From: Isoperla grammatica
Taxonomy: Eukaryota; Arthropoda; Insecta; Plecoptera; Perlodidae
Direction of reading: 5' to 3'
NCBI GenBank assembly: GCA_945910005.1
Contig: OX246743.1
Span: 41,843,461-41,907,460 of the forward strand
DNA length: 64,000 nucleotides
Made by a program: the position numbers and the translations under genes. The notes beneath the pieces are model-generated. The model was given only the letters and a program-made list of their open reading frames with translations, made no database searches and was not told the origin of the DNA. This document shows positions 36,501-44,740 of this stretch, in pieces. The first letter of the stretch is position 1, and the number at the start of each line of letters is the position of its first letter.

Positions 36501-36815
36501 TTTGGTAGTCAGTCCTGTAATTTAGAACAGTAAATACTTTATTAAGTTTAATTTACAACTAGTTTGTTTCAATTGTTGTGAGGGAAGTTTTACAAGGCAT
36601 TAATTAAATGTACATGTTTATGTTTTAATTATGAGTTTCCTGGACCAGAGCGAGTTTTAACATTTTGTAAGAGATATATAGAAGAGAAGACTTACATAAG
36701 AGCATACTTAGCAAAACTTAAAAACGAAAGAAAAACATAAAAACAACTATGATTCAACCACTAGTTTACCTATGTATATCACGAAGATGGATACAATCCA
36801 CTGAAGTTGACCCAT
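27278..36815 (-). CDS. Pancreatic-lipase-family lipase/phospholipase, membrane-anchored, 7 coding exons
   Basis: Spliced from 36770-36815, 36436-36514, 35309-35544, 34368-34628, 29067-29249, 28373-28544 and 27278-27551. All introns are GT-AG, phases agree, and the product is 416 residues. By family this is a secreted-type alpha/beta-hydrolase cutting acyl esters of glycerolipids. Residues 1-16 are a hydrophobic signal peptide. LIHGF (102-106) is the oxyanion-side motif, GFSLG (180-184) holds nucleophile Ser182, GLDPAQP gives Asp210 and CSH gives His273. Only four residues separate Cys266 from Cys271, so the lid is nearly absent, as in many invertebrate members and phospholipase A1-like enzymes. 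A PLAT domain is missing. Residues 380-401 form a transmembrane helix followed by a 15-residue tail, so the enzyme is probably tethered to the membrane facing out. Several N-glycosylation sequons occur. Substrate cannot be told. Exons 4 and 5 abut three tandem arrays made of their own splice boundaries. Confidence 0.9.
27790..28090 (+). repeat. SINE-like element (TATGCC...TGGTAGGGC family) in lipase intron 6
   Basis: It holds CTATGCCAGTGGAAGCGTAT, CTCTGGTAGGGCCAACGGAC and, further on, GTTGTCGAGTACGCCTTTTA. The same order of blocks occurs at 61515-61780 and 62815-63230. A G-rich stretch interrupts it at 27889-27912. Confidence 0.7.
28130..28345. repeat. Third SINE-like segment in lipase intron 6
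   Basis: GGGAAGCCCGGTACCGGCAC, CTACTCCTGACGC, then CGGCTTTACGTCCCATCCGA and AAAGGACGG. This wording is typical of dispersed elements in invertebrate genomes. Only one copy is in the window, so the assignment rests on recollection of similar elements. Confidence 0.45.
28373..28544 (-). CDS. Lipase exon 6: catalytic histidine
   Basis: 172 nt, residues 270-325. HCSHL carries His273, followed by the family's conserved YY.ES motif (YYVES). Four cysteines and sequons NAS, NTS and NQT follow. Confidence 0.88.
28612..28720 (+). repeat. SINE-like element, GTCGCC core family, opposite orientation
   Basis: CCTGGGTAGAATAGGGCAAG, TGCCTATCGTAAGAGGC and TAGTTGAGTATGTC are the reverse complement of the 26706-26830 element. 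It lies in lipase intron 5. Confidence 0.7.
29067..29249 (-). CDS. Lipase exon 5: catalytic aspartate
   Basis: 183 nt, residues 209-268, encoding LDPAQPLF (Asp210), HADFYPNGG and Cys266. It starts at the array copy nearest the coding body; five further identical acceptors lie upstream. The donor is GTAACC directly after the ATGGGGG run. Confidence 0.85.
29211..29624 (-). repeat. 6 x 74-bp array of the exon 5 splice acceptor
   Basis: On the minus strand each unit contains TGCTCTACAG followed by 40 nt of exon 5 (GTCTGGACCCGGCCCAGCCC and on to the GTACCCGCT region). Exon-type starts fall at 29249, 29323, 29397, 29471, 29545 and 29611. Spacing is 74 bp; the last is 66 because one CATACAGA is missing. 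The intron part of each unit is a CAGACATACAGACATA microsatellite. All three frames stay open across the array. Confidence 0.95.
29625..30054. other. Lipase intron 4, unannotated part
   Basis: AT-rich intron sequence; nothing recognised. Confidence 0.4.
30055..30462 (+). repeat. tRNA-derived SINE-like element in lipase intron 4
   Basis: The left end has a perfect T-arm (CCGGGTTCAAATCCCGG at about 30081-30097) preceded by a degraded tRNA-like half. The body runs to TGGTTATCGATCACTCGTCG, CCTACAGGGTTGGTTTAGTC and an AAGTCCCCCACTG block. The last 155 bp recur at 41613-41770. Confidence 0.65.
30463..31766. other. Lipase intron 4, unannotated part with 16-G tract
   Basis: A run of 16 G at 31439-31454. 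A 102-codon plus-strand frame (30651-30959) shows no family motif and lies inside the intron; I do not call it a gene. Confidence 0.4.
31767..31843. repeat. Imperfect 77-bp hairpin in lipase intron 4
   Basis: AATATTTCGGCAGCATCCGC at the left and GTGGGTGCTGACGAAATATT at the right are inverted copies with few mismatches around a TCGAGG centre. Confidence 0.8.
31844..32517. other. Lipase intron 4, unannotated part
   Basis: It contains a short TTGTTGTTGTTG run near 32108 and a 20-bp inverted pair (TTCGATAAAGAAG, 32352, and CTTCTTTATCGA, 32386). No gene. Confidence 0.4.
32518..34435 (-). repeat. 22 x 88-bp array of the exon 4 splice donor
   Basis: Every unit contains 68 nt of the exon 4 end (GCACGTTGCCGGTATGGCAG to CCGCATCACAG), the donor GTAGGC and 20 nt of intron in total. 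Donor positions recur at 32521, 32608 and 32696, then every 88 bp, with one 86-bp step, up to 34366. The copy at the right end is the real exon. Units differ by a few substitutions. Open frames across the array are artefacts of repeated exon sequence. Confidence 0.97.
34368..34628 (-). CDS. Lipase exon 4: nucleophile serine
   Basis: 261 nt, residues 122-207. VVTVDW and GFSLGAHVAG are family hallmarks; Ser182 is the nucleophile. The first 71 nt with the acceptor are repeated upstream in a 113-bp array. The last 68 nt with the donor are repeated downstream in an 88-bp array. This genuine copy reads FFLAQ where the array copies read FFRAQ, owing to CCAG versus CGCG near 34400. Confidence 0.9.
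34558..34978 (-). repeat. 4 x 113-bp array of the exon 4 splice acceptor
   Basis: Each unit has 71 nt of the exon 4 start preceded by a TTGTTTCAG acceptor. Exon-type starts lie at 34628, 34741, 34854 and 34967, exactly 113 bp apart. The unit also includes GTCGCCCAGTGGGCCCAC, which resembles exon 4 sequence further in (GTCGCCCAATGGACCGCC), so the unit joins two separate parts of the exon. Confidence 0.95.
35012..35243 (-). repeat. tRNA-derived SINE in lipase intron 3
   Basis: Read on the minus strand it starts with a tRNA-like head (35173-35243; GTGGCCCAGCGG as box A region, GGTTCAATACC as box B) followed by a body with GACTCAATCCCAGCATTCGC in complement order, GGAATGTCC and GCACCCTATAACG. 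A second copy lies at 43478-43697 and a headless one at 44318-44440. Confidence 0.75.
35309..35544 (-). CDS. Lipase exon 3: HGF oxyanion motif
   Basis: 236 nt, acceptor TTTCAG, donor GTAAGT. It encodes residues 43-120 with LIHGF at 102-106, which lines the oxyanion hole in this family. A sequon NNST precedes it. Confidence 0.9.
35877..36157. mobile_element. MITE-like inverted-repeat element in lipase intron 2
   Basis: TAAAGGCGGGTTCACACAAA at the left matches the complement of the right end (TAAAGGCGCGTTTAGACAGA), both followed by ATGACTA. TA flanks suggest Tc1/mariner-type insertion. 281 bp, non-coding. Confidence 0.75.
36436..36514 (-). CDS. Lipase exon 2
   Basis: 79 nt between a TTACAG acceptor and a GTAAGA donor. 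It encodes residues 17-41, including sequon NLS and the ILYN start of the lipase fold (family: FLLYT/FWLYT). Confidence 0.85.
36770..36815 (-). CDS. Lipase exon 1: start codon and signal peptide
   Basis: It encodes MGQLQWIVSIFVIYI plus the first base of Gly16, ending at a GTAAAC donor. The hydrophobic run fits a signal peptide. No other in-phase ATG with a donor joins exon 2. Confidence 0.8.
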
Positions 36816-36859
36816 TCTTGTCGTGTCACTCAAATACAACCTTCCAAAAATTGTAATTG

Positions 36860-36865
36860 TTTATA
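36860..36865 (-). promoter_or_regulatory. Possible TATA box of the lipase gene
   Basis: TATAAA on the minus strand, 45 bases before the ATG, which would leave a 5' leader of about 20 nt. Position and sequence fit a TATA promoter but nothing else confirms it. Confidence 0.35.
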
Positions 36866-37697
36866 ATAATTACGAATAATTGTCGTTAATACTATGTATC
36901 ACACGTGTGCATATGTAACCGCTCACATACACTGAATAGTTTTCAAACTTATTTTTACTAGTTCAATTGTCCGAAAAAGCATTTTAAATATTTCAAGATC
37001 TGTTATGGACACGTTTGACGTGAATCTTACCAATATTTATAAACGCGATAAAAACGAGATTTGAATGAAATATAATAACCACCAATATCAAGTAAAAATG
37101 TAATAACAAAAATTATAAGTAATTAAGTTATCAAGTAGGAAAGTAATTAAATCACTTGAGTGAATTACAAAAGATTTCAGTCCACTAAAATAAGCCTTTT
37201 AGATGTCACAACACATTGTAAAACTGCACAAATATAAAAAATAACGAAAGTTAAGTCGTAAACTTCTCACTGTATAAAGTTAAATCATAAACTTCCCACT
37301 GTATAAAGTTGTCGTAAACTTGGTCACTGTATAAAGTATTATGCACGCAAGTACATTGAATAGATAAGCTAACACATAACACGTCCGGCTGATCAGATTG
37401 TAATGACAGTAATGACAAAGATGGCCGCCAAGTCAAGTGCAACAGGTGGGCTGCTACCGGATGTGACGTGATTTACACAATGGAGACATCTCATTGGTTG
37501 AGGTACTACCGTGACGTCATTGTTGGCTAAATAGTCTTATTATCAGTCATCTACATAATAATATCGGGATTCATGATAACATTATCAATCTACTAGGCTT
37601 AACTTAAAGTTAAAGTTTAAGACGTAAGTTAGGGTTGGCAGGAGTGCTACTGTCTGGGTATCGTAAGGTTGGTACCAGACATATTATGCACTTACTT
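36866..37697. other. Region upstream of the lipase gene
   Basis: Apart from the 28-bp repeats at 37257-37340 and TGACGTCA-like stretches near 37510, no feature was recognised. It could hold upstream control sequence. Confidence 0.35.
37257..37340. repeat. 28-bp tandem repeat, three copies
   Basis: TAAACTTCTCACTGTATAAA and variants occur three times in a row, with short changes between copies. Confidence 0.8.
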
Positions 37698-39666
37698 CCA
37701 GTGGCGTAGCCAGTAGGGGGTGAATGCCCCCCCCCCCCCCGCCCCCTTGTCCTGGCGCCCCCTAACCATTTGAACTGTTCCACTTCAAAGTCCCAAAAAT
37801 ACATAATATGTGAAATAATAAATATGGTATTCCTTTGTGACACTTTCGTCCTTAGTCGCCTTTGTAGGTAGCCATGTGCCGCGTATGTTGATTACACATC
37901 GCGCGGAAGAGACCATTTTCCAACTGGTCGAAGTATGAACGGTTGGAGGGGGCGGGACCTGTGTGAAGTTAGCACCCAGCACCCAAACTCCAGCACCCAA
38001 TATCAGTGTAGCCAACAGCACAAGAAGCAAACAAAAAAATCTACTAACCAAAATAAATTATGTGTAGAATGCTAATACAATAAATGAAATACATTAAATA
38101 GAAATATACCCAAATAATAATTAAATGCAATACCCCTCACGACCCCCAAAGCAGCCAAGGGCGCTATACATGGTACTCTCCTAGGAAGAAGGTGCACCGA
38201 TTTGCTAAATACGTAGAAAATCAACCTTAATTAAATACTATCGATTTAATTGTAAGACAAGTTATTAGAAGGGTGAAAGAGGGGTTTGTGGATATTAAAA
38301 TTTAACATAAATAGCATGATGTCAAGAGATACGAGCCAAATGCCATAGAGCACTATACTCTTCAGTCTCCTTTATGATCTCTTTGTTGTAGACAATAACC
38401 ATGTCAGCCATAAGCCATATTAATTACTAATAGAACGATACCTCTTAACATTTCCCACACCTCATTGTTGGGTGCGCACTCTTCGTTTAGCAGGGCCAGA
38501 TAATTTAGCATGCCAACATTCACGAATCACACAAATTGTCGGTAAAGTTTAAGGTGCAGTTGTTGCACAAAATAATTATTTTAGCTCTTTAAAATTGGTC
38601 TTGCTAAATGAAGAGTGCGCACCCAACAATGAGGTGTAGGCATTGTTGATAAGGGTTGTCTTGCTAGTGAAAATACATTTTGAAGAGCTAAAATAATTAT
38701 TTTGTACAACAATGGCTTTTTAAACTTTACCGACAATTTGTAGAATTCGTGAATGTTGGCTTGCTAAATGTACTGTCCCTGCTAAACGAAGAGTGCGCAC
38801 CCAACAATGAGTTGTAGGCATTGCTGAGAGGTATCATCTTATTAGTAATTAATATGGTTTATGTCTGACATGGTTCTTGTCTACAGCAAAGAGATCATAA
38901 AGGAGACTGAAGAGTATAGTGCTCTATGGCATTTGGCTCGTTATCCCTTGATATCAAGCTATCTATGTCAACTTCTAATATCCACAAACCGCTGCATGCA
39001 CCCTTCTAATAACTTGTATTACAATTAAATCGATGGTATTTAATTAAGGTTGATTTTCTACGTATTTAGCAAATCGGTGCGCCTTCTTCCTAGGAGAGTA
39101 GGCCTACTATGTACAGCGCCCTAGGCTGTTTCTGGGGGGCGGGTATTGCATTTAATTATTATTTGGAAATATTTCTATTTTATCTAGGCCTATTTCATTT
39201 ATTGTATTAGCATTCTACACATTATATATTTTGGGTGCTAGATTTTTTTGTTTGCTTCTTGTGCAGTTGGCTACACTGATATTGGGTGCTGGATTTTGGG
39301 TGCTGGGTGCTAACTTCACACAGGTGGTGGCGGGTGGGGGGAGGAGTGGGGGGCAATGATTAGCGGCAAAGTCTTTGGAATTCGACAAAAGTAATGAATT
39401 TTGTTGAATGTAAATAAAATACCATAATAATGCCTCTTGCTTGACCCAATTACCGATAATCACCAAGCCACCCAAGTGCCGCCTTTGCTATTTTGCCGCC
39501 GTAGGCGATTGCATACGTCGCTTACGCCTAAAGCCAGCCCTTCTACCCTACCTCGCCCTCCCAAGCCATCCCCCTAGTTCAAGTCTTACATATATCAGTC
39601 GGCGCCCCATAAAAATTTCATGCCCCCCCCCCCCCCCCCTAGACCCAAAACCAGGCTACGCCACTG
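37698..39666. mobile_element. 2-kb foldback element with arms of about 0.9 kb
   Basis: CAGTGGCGTAGCC at the left end is matched by GGCTACGCCACTG at the right end. The two halves are reverse complements over most of their length (for example the GAAGTTAGCACCCAGCACCC region near 37967 against 39300, and GCCAAATGCCATAGAGCACT near 38336 against 38922). Spacer 38592-38681. AAGAGTGCGCACCCAACAAT occurs three times. The CAGTGG start is typical of hAT-type ends; flanks CTTACTTC and TTTACTTC are a possible imperfect target duplication. No transposase frame. Confidence 0.85.
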
Positions 39667-40075
39667 CTTTACTTCACTTTTCTCAAAGAGCATCTTAAAT
39701 AAATTGATAGAGACAACTAATAAAAATAGTATCTAAATTAAGTTTGAACTAGAAATTGACTGTATTTTAAAATCCACTATCTTAATAAACCTGCTGATCG
39801 AACAAAGTATTAGGTCATAGTTTTGACTTAGTCACGTGAGTTGATTCCTGAGCGCTCATTGGCTGAAGCTACCATGACGTCATTGCTGGCATTATTCGTG
39901 AGAGAGACGCCATTTTGAACATTTCTTGATGAAGCTTTTCGTAAAATCTATTTCGCAGTTGCGATAAAATTCACATTTTCACATGAATCCTCCTGTTTTA
40001 CTACGTAAAAATTTTGATTTTTATCACAACAGTAATATGAAACACAATCTTTGTACATTTGATAGCGTTTTTTCT
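39667..40075. other. Unannotated stretch before the gap
   Basis: AT-rich, no gene recognised. Confidence 0.4.
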
Positions 40076-40275
40076 NNNNNNNNNNNNNNNNNNNNNNNNN
40101 NNNNNNNNNNNNNNNNNNNNNNNNNNNNNNNNNNNNNNNNNNNNNNNNNNNNNNNNNNNNNNNNNNNNNNNNNNNNNNNNNNNNNNNNNNNNNNNNNNNN
40201 NNNNNNNNNNNNNNNNNNNNNNNNNNNNNNNNNNNNNNNNNNNNNNNNNNNNNNNNNNNNNNNNNNNNNNNNNNN
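40076..40275. other. Assembly gap of 200 N
   Basis: Exactly 200 N, which suggests a placeholder length. Sequence to its right is unusually CpG-rich (GCGCGGGCGTTCCGCGTCGT), unlike that to its left, so the gap may hide a repeat or a misjoin. Confidence 0.99.
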
Positions 40276-40409
40276 CACTCTATTGTTTTACGCGCGGGCG
40301 TTCCGCGTCGTTGTCGTCGTTGACGCGATGACGCGACGCGTCAGAATGTCTAGAGCCGAAACCCGAGCTTACATTTGAAGTCATGCATTTGTTCGCGTTT
40401 ATTTGGCGC

Positions 40410-40495
40410 CGTCCGCGCGTGGCTCATGCGGTTGAACTCAGGCCCTAAATGTGACGAGGGCCTCGGGTTCGAATCTCGCATAAGGCACTCCTTAA
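40410..40495 (+). repeat. tRNA-like SINE head
   Basis: GTGGCTCATGCGGTTGAACT resembles a box A region and GGGTTCGAATCTCGC a box B, 35-40 nt apart. The acceptor stem does not close well, so this is more likely a SINE head than a working tRNA gene. Confidence 0.55.
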
Positions 40496-40882
40496 AATTG
40501 TTATCTCCCGTTTCAGACCTTGTCTAGTATCTATGGAACGTGCTTGAATAAGACACGCCAGGACTGTTGCCCCCCCCCCCCCCGCCCCCCAACAGCTACA
40601 GATATAGGCTGTATGTCGACTTGAACATACAGAATATTGTTTAAAAAATTGTCAAAAGTAAATAAAAAAAAACTACCATGCTCTAGAGAATTGAATGCTG
40701 TTTTTGTGATTGTTTAGGTATTCCAATAAATATATCCCCTTTCAAAGTTATTTAACTTTTGTAATATGGTTTTGCGACACACATTTCACAATGAAAATAA
40801 GTTAATTTATAAAAAGGAAATACATAAATATAATCATAAAATAATATCAATTAAAAATACTAACATGACCTACCTATATAGT
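40496..40882. other. Unannotated AT-rich stretch with 14-C tract
   Basis: A run of 14 C at 40570-40583, then AT-rich sequence without recognised features. Confidence 0.4.
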
Positions 40883-41051
40883 GTATAGGCAACCCAAGAC
40901 AACCTTACACATGCTTTCGTCACATCCGGGGTATTCCTAGCCAACCAGCGAATCGCCCGAGACAATTTAGCGCGCAAATACCGATCGCTGATTAGACGAA
41001 TACCTCGCCTGTGACGAAAGCATATGTAAGGTAGTCTTGGGTTGCCTATAC
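40883..41051. mobile_element. Palindromic MITE, copy 1
   Basis: GTATAGGCAACCCAAGACAA at the left is mirrored by TTGTCTTGGGTTGCCTATAC-type sequence at the right (one base differs). A second copy at 63015-63180 has its centre in the opposite orientation. Confidence 0.85.
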
Positions 41052-41612
41052 CTATAATTTCAGAAATATAAGTCGTGCCCGGGGTGGGGGAGGGGGGGGA
41101 GGGGTCAAATGGTACAGTCAGACGAGGCGTGTCCCTTGCAGAGATGCTAGCAGTACACTAACACCCCTGGTGGTAGGTGTTGTCATTAATCTTACGTCAG
41201 TCTCCAATCTTACCTTCTCATCCCTGTGCGGCGTATTCCATTACACAACGCTTTCCTCTGGGTTATATCAGTGTGTCCTATCCTGATGCATTTTCTTTCA
41301 TTTTCCTCGCGGTCTCCGAGGTTGGTTATAGTAGACAATGTCATTTTCTTCCGTCAATCACCTGAACAAACTCCTTTCCGTCGGTCATCTTGCGACATTC
41401 CTAATCATGTCTTCGTCGCCATGGCCCAACCAAAGATTGGCCCAAACTCGCTACCTCAACACTGGTTGATTATCATTAATTTCAGTATTCTGGCGGTACG
41501 CGCCGCAACACATTAAACATTACCTTCTTTCAAGTATTGTTTGTAAGTATTTAACGAGTTTCAACAATTATTCAAACTGAGTGCAAGCCTCACCGAAGCC
41601 TCACCGAAGATC
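41052..41612. other. Unannotated stretch
   Basis: G-rich tract around 41083-41105; two overlapping short frames without motifs at 41177-41516. Confidence 0.4.
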
Positions 41613-41770
41613 AACATAAATATCGATCTTTGATTGGTTATCGCTCACTCGTCGACGGTGTTCGAAGCCTACAGGGTTGGTTTAGTCACTTTAAATTTAA
41701 GTCCCCCACTGAAAATCAGTTTAGTTACTGAGTGGGTAGATTCTAAACATGAATTTATTTATTTTTATTT
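41613..41770 (+). repeat. 5'-truncated copy of the 30055-30462 SINE-like element
   Basis: TTGATTGGTTATCGCTCACT, CCTACAGGGTTGGTTTAGTC, AAGTCCCCCACTGAAAATCA and the ATGAATTTATTTATTTTTAT tail match 30306-30462 with scattered changes. Confidence 0.8.
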
Positions 41771-42649
41771 TCATTTATAACACTGTTTTATACGTTTTAC
41801 GTTTTGGTGTATATTTATTTTTAGGCACCATTTGTATCATAAGCTTTTATATATATTTAGTGTAATTTGTTTCACTTTGTCAGGCATATTTTGTATTATT
41901 ATTCTGTGTAGTCGCCACTCTAAAACTTACAATACCGTTAACGTCTTTGAGACACGAATAGAGTATAGCTTTAAAAAAGCTGTGCACACGTTGTAGATAA
42001 CTCTCATCTAAATGTTTTAATAACCGTTATAAAAATATGCAAAAAACCGGTAGTATTGCGATATGTCACACACAATTTAATATTAATGAACAACTTCCAA
42101 ACTTCCATTTTCAAGTATAGGCCTACAATATTATTGTAGTCACTTTTTAAAATGTTATCGGAAGTCGAAACTAGCCACTTAGTATGGTTAAATTTGTATT
42201 GAAACACACGACAATAATAGGACGACCGAGACGTTTGGGCAAGACTTCTTTACTCGAAGAAAGACGACACACTGAGAGCAGAAAGAGGGGGGGGGGGGAG
42301 GGGGGGGGGGGCTCTATAATATTTGGAGTAATTCTACGTGTCCAATAAGGAAGGAAGTTGAAACACATGTGAATGATTTGTCATAAGCAATAAAATTTAA
42401 TGGGTTTGACTTGACGAAATAACAGCGTCTACGAAGGTTAGCGACCATGAACGTGAGAGTTGTGACTTGAGTGCTGTGTGTCTAGTTATAAAAGTGAGTG
42501 ATGGTTGTTTGTATTAAGAATCTGTTATTGGAAGAAATACTTTAATCTGTCACACATGACCGTAAACAAAACACTACGGTTTCAATAATGTGTGTATAAT
42601 ACAGAACAAGGAACTCGATTCATTCCTTAGGCAGTAAATTACAAAGAGT
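41771..42649. other. Unannotated stretch with G tracts
   Basis: G runs at 42287-42298 and 42300-42311. No gene or RNA recognised. Confidence 0.4.
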
Positions 42650-43375
42650 CATAGGCGCCGACTTGTTAACATTTCAGGGGGGGCTCAGAAAGGACTCGCA
42701 TAAAAACTAGGGTTACCATATTTCAAAAATTCATATTAATATTATTATAATTCATATTATCTATCGAGGAGAAAAAACACGGGTGGTTTGGGGGGCATAG
42801 GCCCCCAATAATAGCGCCGCAGGCAAAATTGAAAAAAACCAGACCTTTAGAGCGCGTTCTGAGCGTTTTAGAAAAAAATACCGTACTGAATGCAATACCG
42901 AAATACTGTCGTTTTAGTAGTGCAAAAACCAAAAAAACACCAGCAAAAATTAGAATGATGACGAGAATTATTTAGTAATTAATTTTGGGGCTTAGGAAGT
43001 TGGGAGTAAGTAAGGGATTCTACAAGATAATGCTTGCCTTCAATATCAGTTTTTTAAATACTTGAACCTAATTTGCTTTTGGATTTTGATACCTGAGAAC
43101 GTTCTGGACTGCAAGTATCTGATATTTCAAGCTAGAAATCACAATATTTTTTAAATTTAAATTCAGAAAAACAATAACAAAAAATTTAATTTAAATTGAG
43201 GGATTTATGACCTGATGACTAAATCGTTTTTATTTATTTTTATTATTAGTATTATAATGAACTTTTTCTTCAAACAAAAAAGTACAAACTTCAAATCTCA
43301 GGGGGGGCTCAGCCACCCCTGGGATTTGTCAGGGGGGGCGCTAGACCTCAAGCCCCCCCGTAGTCGGCGCCTATG
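42650..43375. mobile_element. hAT-like non-autonomous element with perfect 8-bp target duplication
   Basis: The ends CATAGGCGCCGACT and AGTCGGCGCCTATG are perfect inverted repeats. They are flanked directly by CAAAGAGT on both sides (42642-42649 and 43376-43383). An 8-bp duplication is the mark of the hAT superfamily. The inside has GGGGGGGCTC near both ends and no transposase frame. The intact duplication suggests a fairly young insertion. Confidence 0.9.
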
Positions 43376-43477
43376 CAAAGAGTGGAACCCTAAATGCTTC
43401 CACTCATGTTTCTGGCTGACGTTACAGCAATGTCATACCTAAATAGTCCACACAAGAATATTATGCGTAATACCTGT

Positions 43478-43697
43478 TATAGGGTGCACACCAGCTTCAT
43501 CTGTTGTGCCCCTCTTCAGGTGACTAACTAGGTACGTTAGAGTGTCTGGATACTTGGGAAGGAATGTCCTAAGACTCAATCACAGCCTGAGGAAAGTCTC
43601 GGAACAAACTTTCTGTCAGGATTGCCGGTGGCCGGAATCAAACCGGCGACCTCCCGAATTAGAGTCTCGCCTCTTACCGCTGAGCCACCCTATCGGT
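43478..43697 (-). repeat. tRNA-derived SINE, best preserved copy
   Basis: The minus strand starts with a tRNA-like head (43623-43697): GGTGGCTCAGCGGTAAGAGG as box A region and a perfect T-arm GCCGGTTTGATTCCGGC. The body contains the complement of GGGTGCACACCAGCTTCATC and GGAATGTCC. It matches the copy at 35012-35243. Confidence 0.8.
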
Positions 43698-44317
43698 AAG
43701 AATACCATTCATTATATCATGGTTTGAGACAGTGATATCTAGAATCCGCTGAGATCACGTTCTGGCATAGCTGACACTTTTTCCCGTGTACGATAATATC
43801 TTCTATGATGAAATAGAAATCTCCCAGGAAACGTCACACCACCCTCGTATTTACAACACCTCGGATTTCCCATGTGATGTGTCTGCCTCCTTTTTTTGTT
43901 TTCATTTCTCCTCGCGGTTTCATGTTCGTTATACCTGCCCCCCCCCCCCCCCTCAACATACCCTCGTCCGTGTCCAATGATTATTCCCGTCATCTGGCAG
44001 TCTGTGGAAACTCCCCCCCCCATCCCCCTCTCCACCTTCTGTGCATGGACCGTCACCGACTTCAAACAGCCACCTACATTTTGACCTCCCCCCCCCCCCC
44101 TCCCCCGTCTCGTTATCAAATCAATCTCGAATGGGGCACTAGTTTGTAGTATAGTTTAGTTTAGTTTAGTTCAACGTTTACACGCGGGGTTCTATTCAAA
44201 TCAAATCATCGATAATAATTATAACGATGGTGGAATAGAGAGGGAATAGAAGGAATGGGAATGGGGTCAGTTGGGATCACATTAGTGACGTTTTTCGTGG
44301 TTTCATTCAGACATGTG
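43698..44317. other. Unannotated stretch with C tracts
   Basis: C runs at 43938-43952 and 44088-44100. Proline-rich or glycine-rich frames on either strand are artefacts of these tracts. TAGTTTAGTTTAGTTTAG at about 44152-44170 is a short repeat. Confidence 0.5.
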
Positions 44318-44440
44318 GTAAATGCTGGGATTGAGTTCTACTATAGCAACCCTCGGACATTCTTTCCAAACTATCAAAATACGCTAATATACAAATAAGT
44401 TTTCCTAACGAAGGGTACAAGTGGTGTGCGTGCACCCTAC
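44318..44440 (+). repeat. Headless copy of the tRNA-derived SINE
   Basis: GCTGGGATTGAGTTC, CCTCGGACATTCTTTCC and GTGTGCGTGCACCCTA are the reverse complement of the bodies at 35012 and 43478. The tRNA head is missing. Confidence 0.65.
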
Positions 44441-44542
44441 CGCAGGCAATATCAAACAAATGATTGTGTCAATGGCCTATTGACTGTGCGTTCTATTTTT
44501 ATGTAGCCAATACTTAAACCTGTATTATAATATGCATACTGT

Positions 44543-44740
44543 ATGATATACCATCGTAAAGAGCGAAAGCTCATTCACTTTTCAAAGAGTGAAGAAGAAA
44601 AAAACACTGCCCGTAAAACCTTTCTATGTGGAGGGCTCATACTGTTTAACAGCCTTCCTAAAGAGGTAAGACAAGAAAAATCAGTGGCTATATTTAAGAA
44701 TAAATGTAGAAAATATGTTATCGAACATGTCAATAACTGA
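44543..44740 (+). pseudogene. C-terminal fragment of a LINE reverse transcriptase
   Basis: A 65-codon frame ending in TGA carries FLCGGLILFNSLPKEVRQ and then a Lys-rich tail with FKNKCRKYV. This matches the usual end of non-LTR retrotransposon ORF2 proteins (a W/FNSLP motif, then an F-K-K tail). The frame starts abruptly and no polymerase or endonuclease domain precedes it, so this is a 5'-truncated remnant. Confidence 0.65.

Noticed and set aside
40410..40495. Functional tRNA gene
   Set aside because: No proper acceptor stem; better explained as a SINE head.
43623..43697. Functional tRNA gene
   Set aside because: The T-arm and boxes are good, but the sequence continues into a repeated SINE body and the cloverleaf does not close convincingly.
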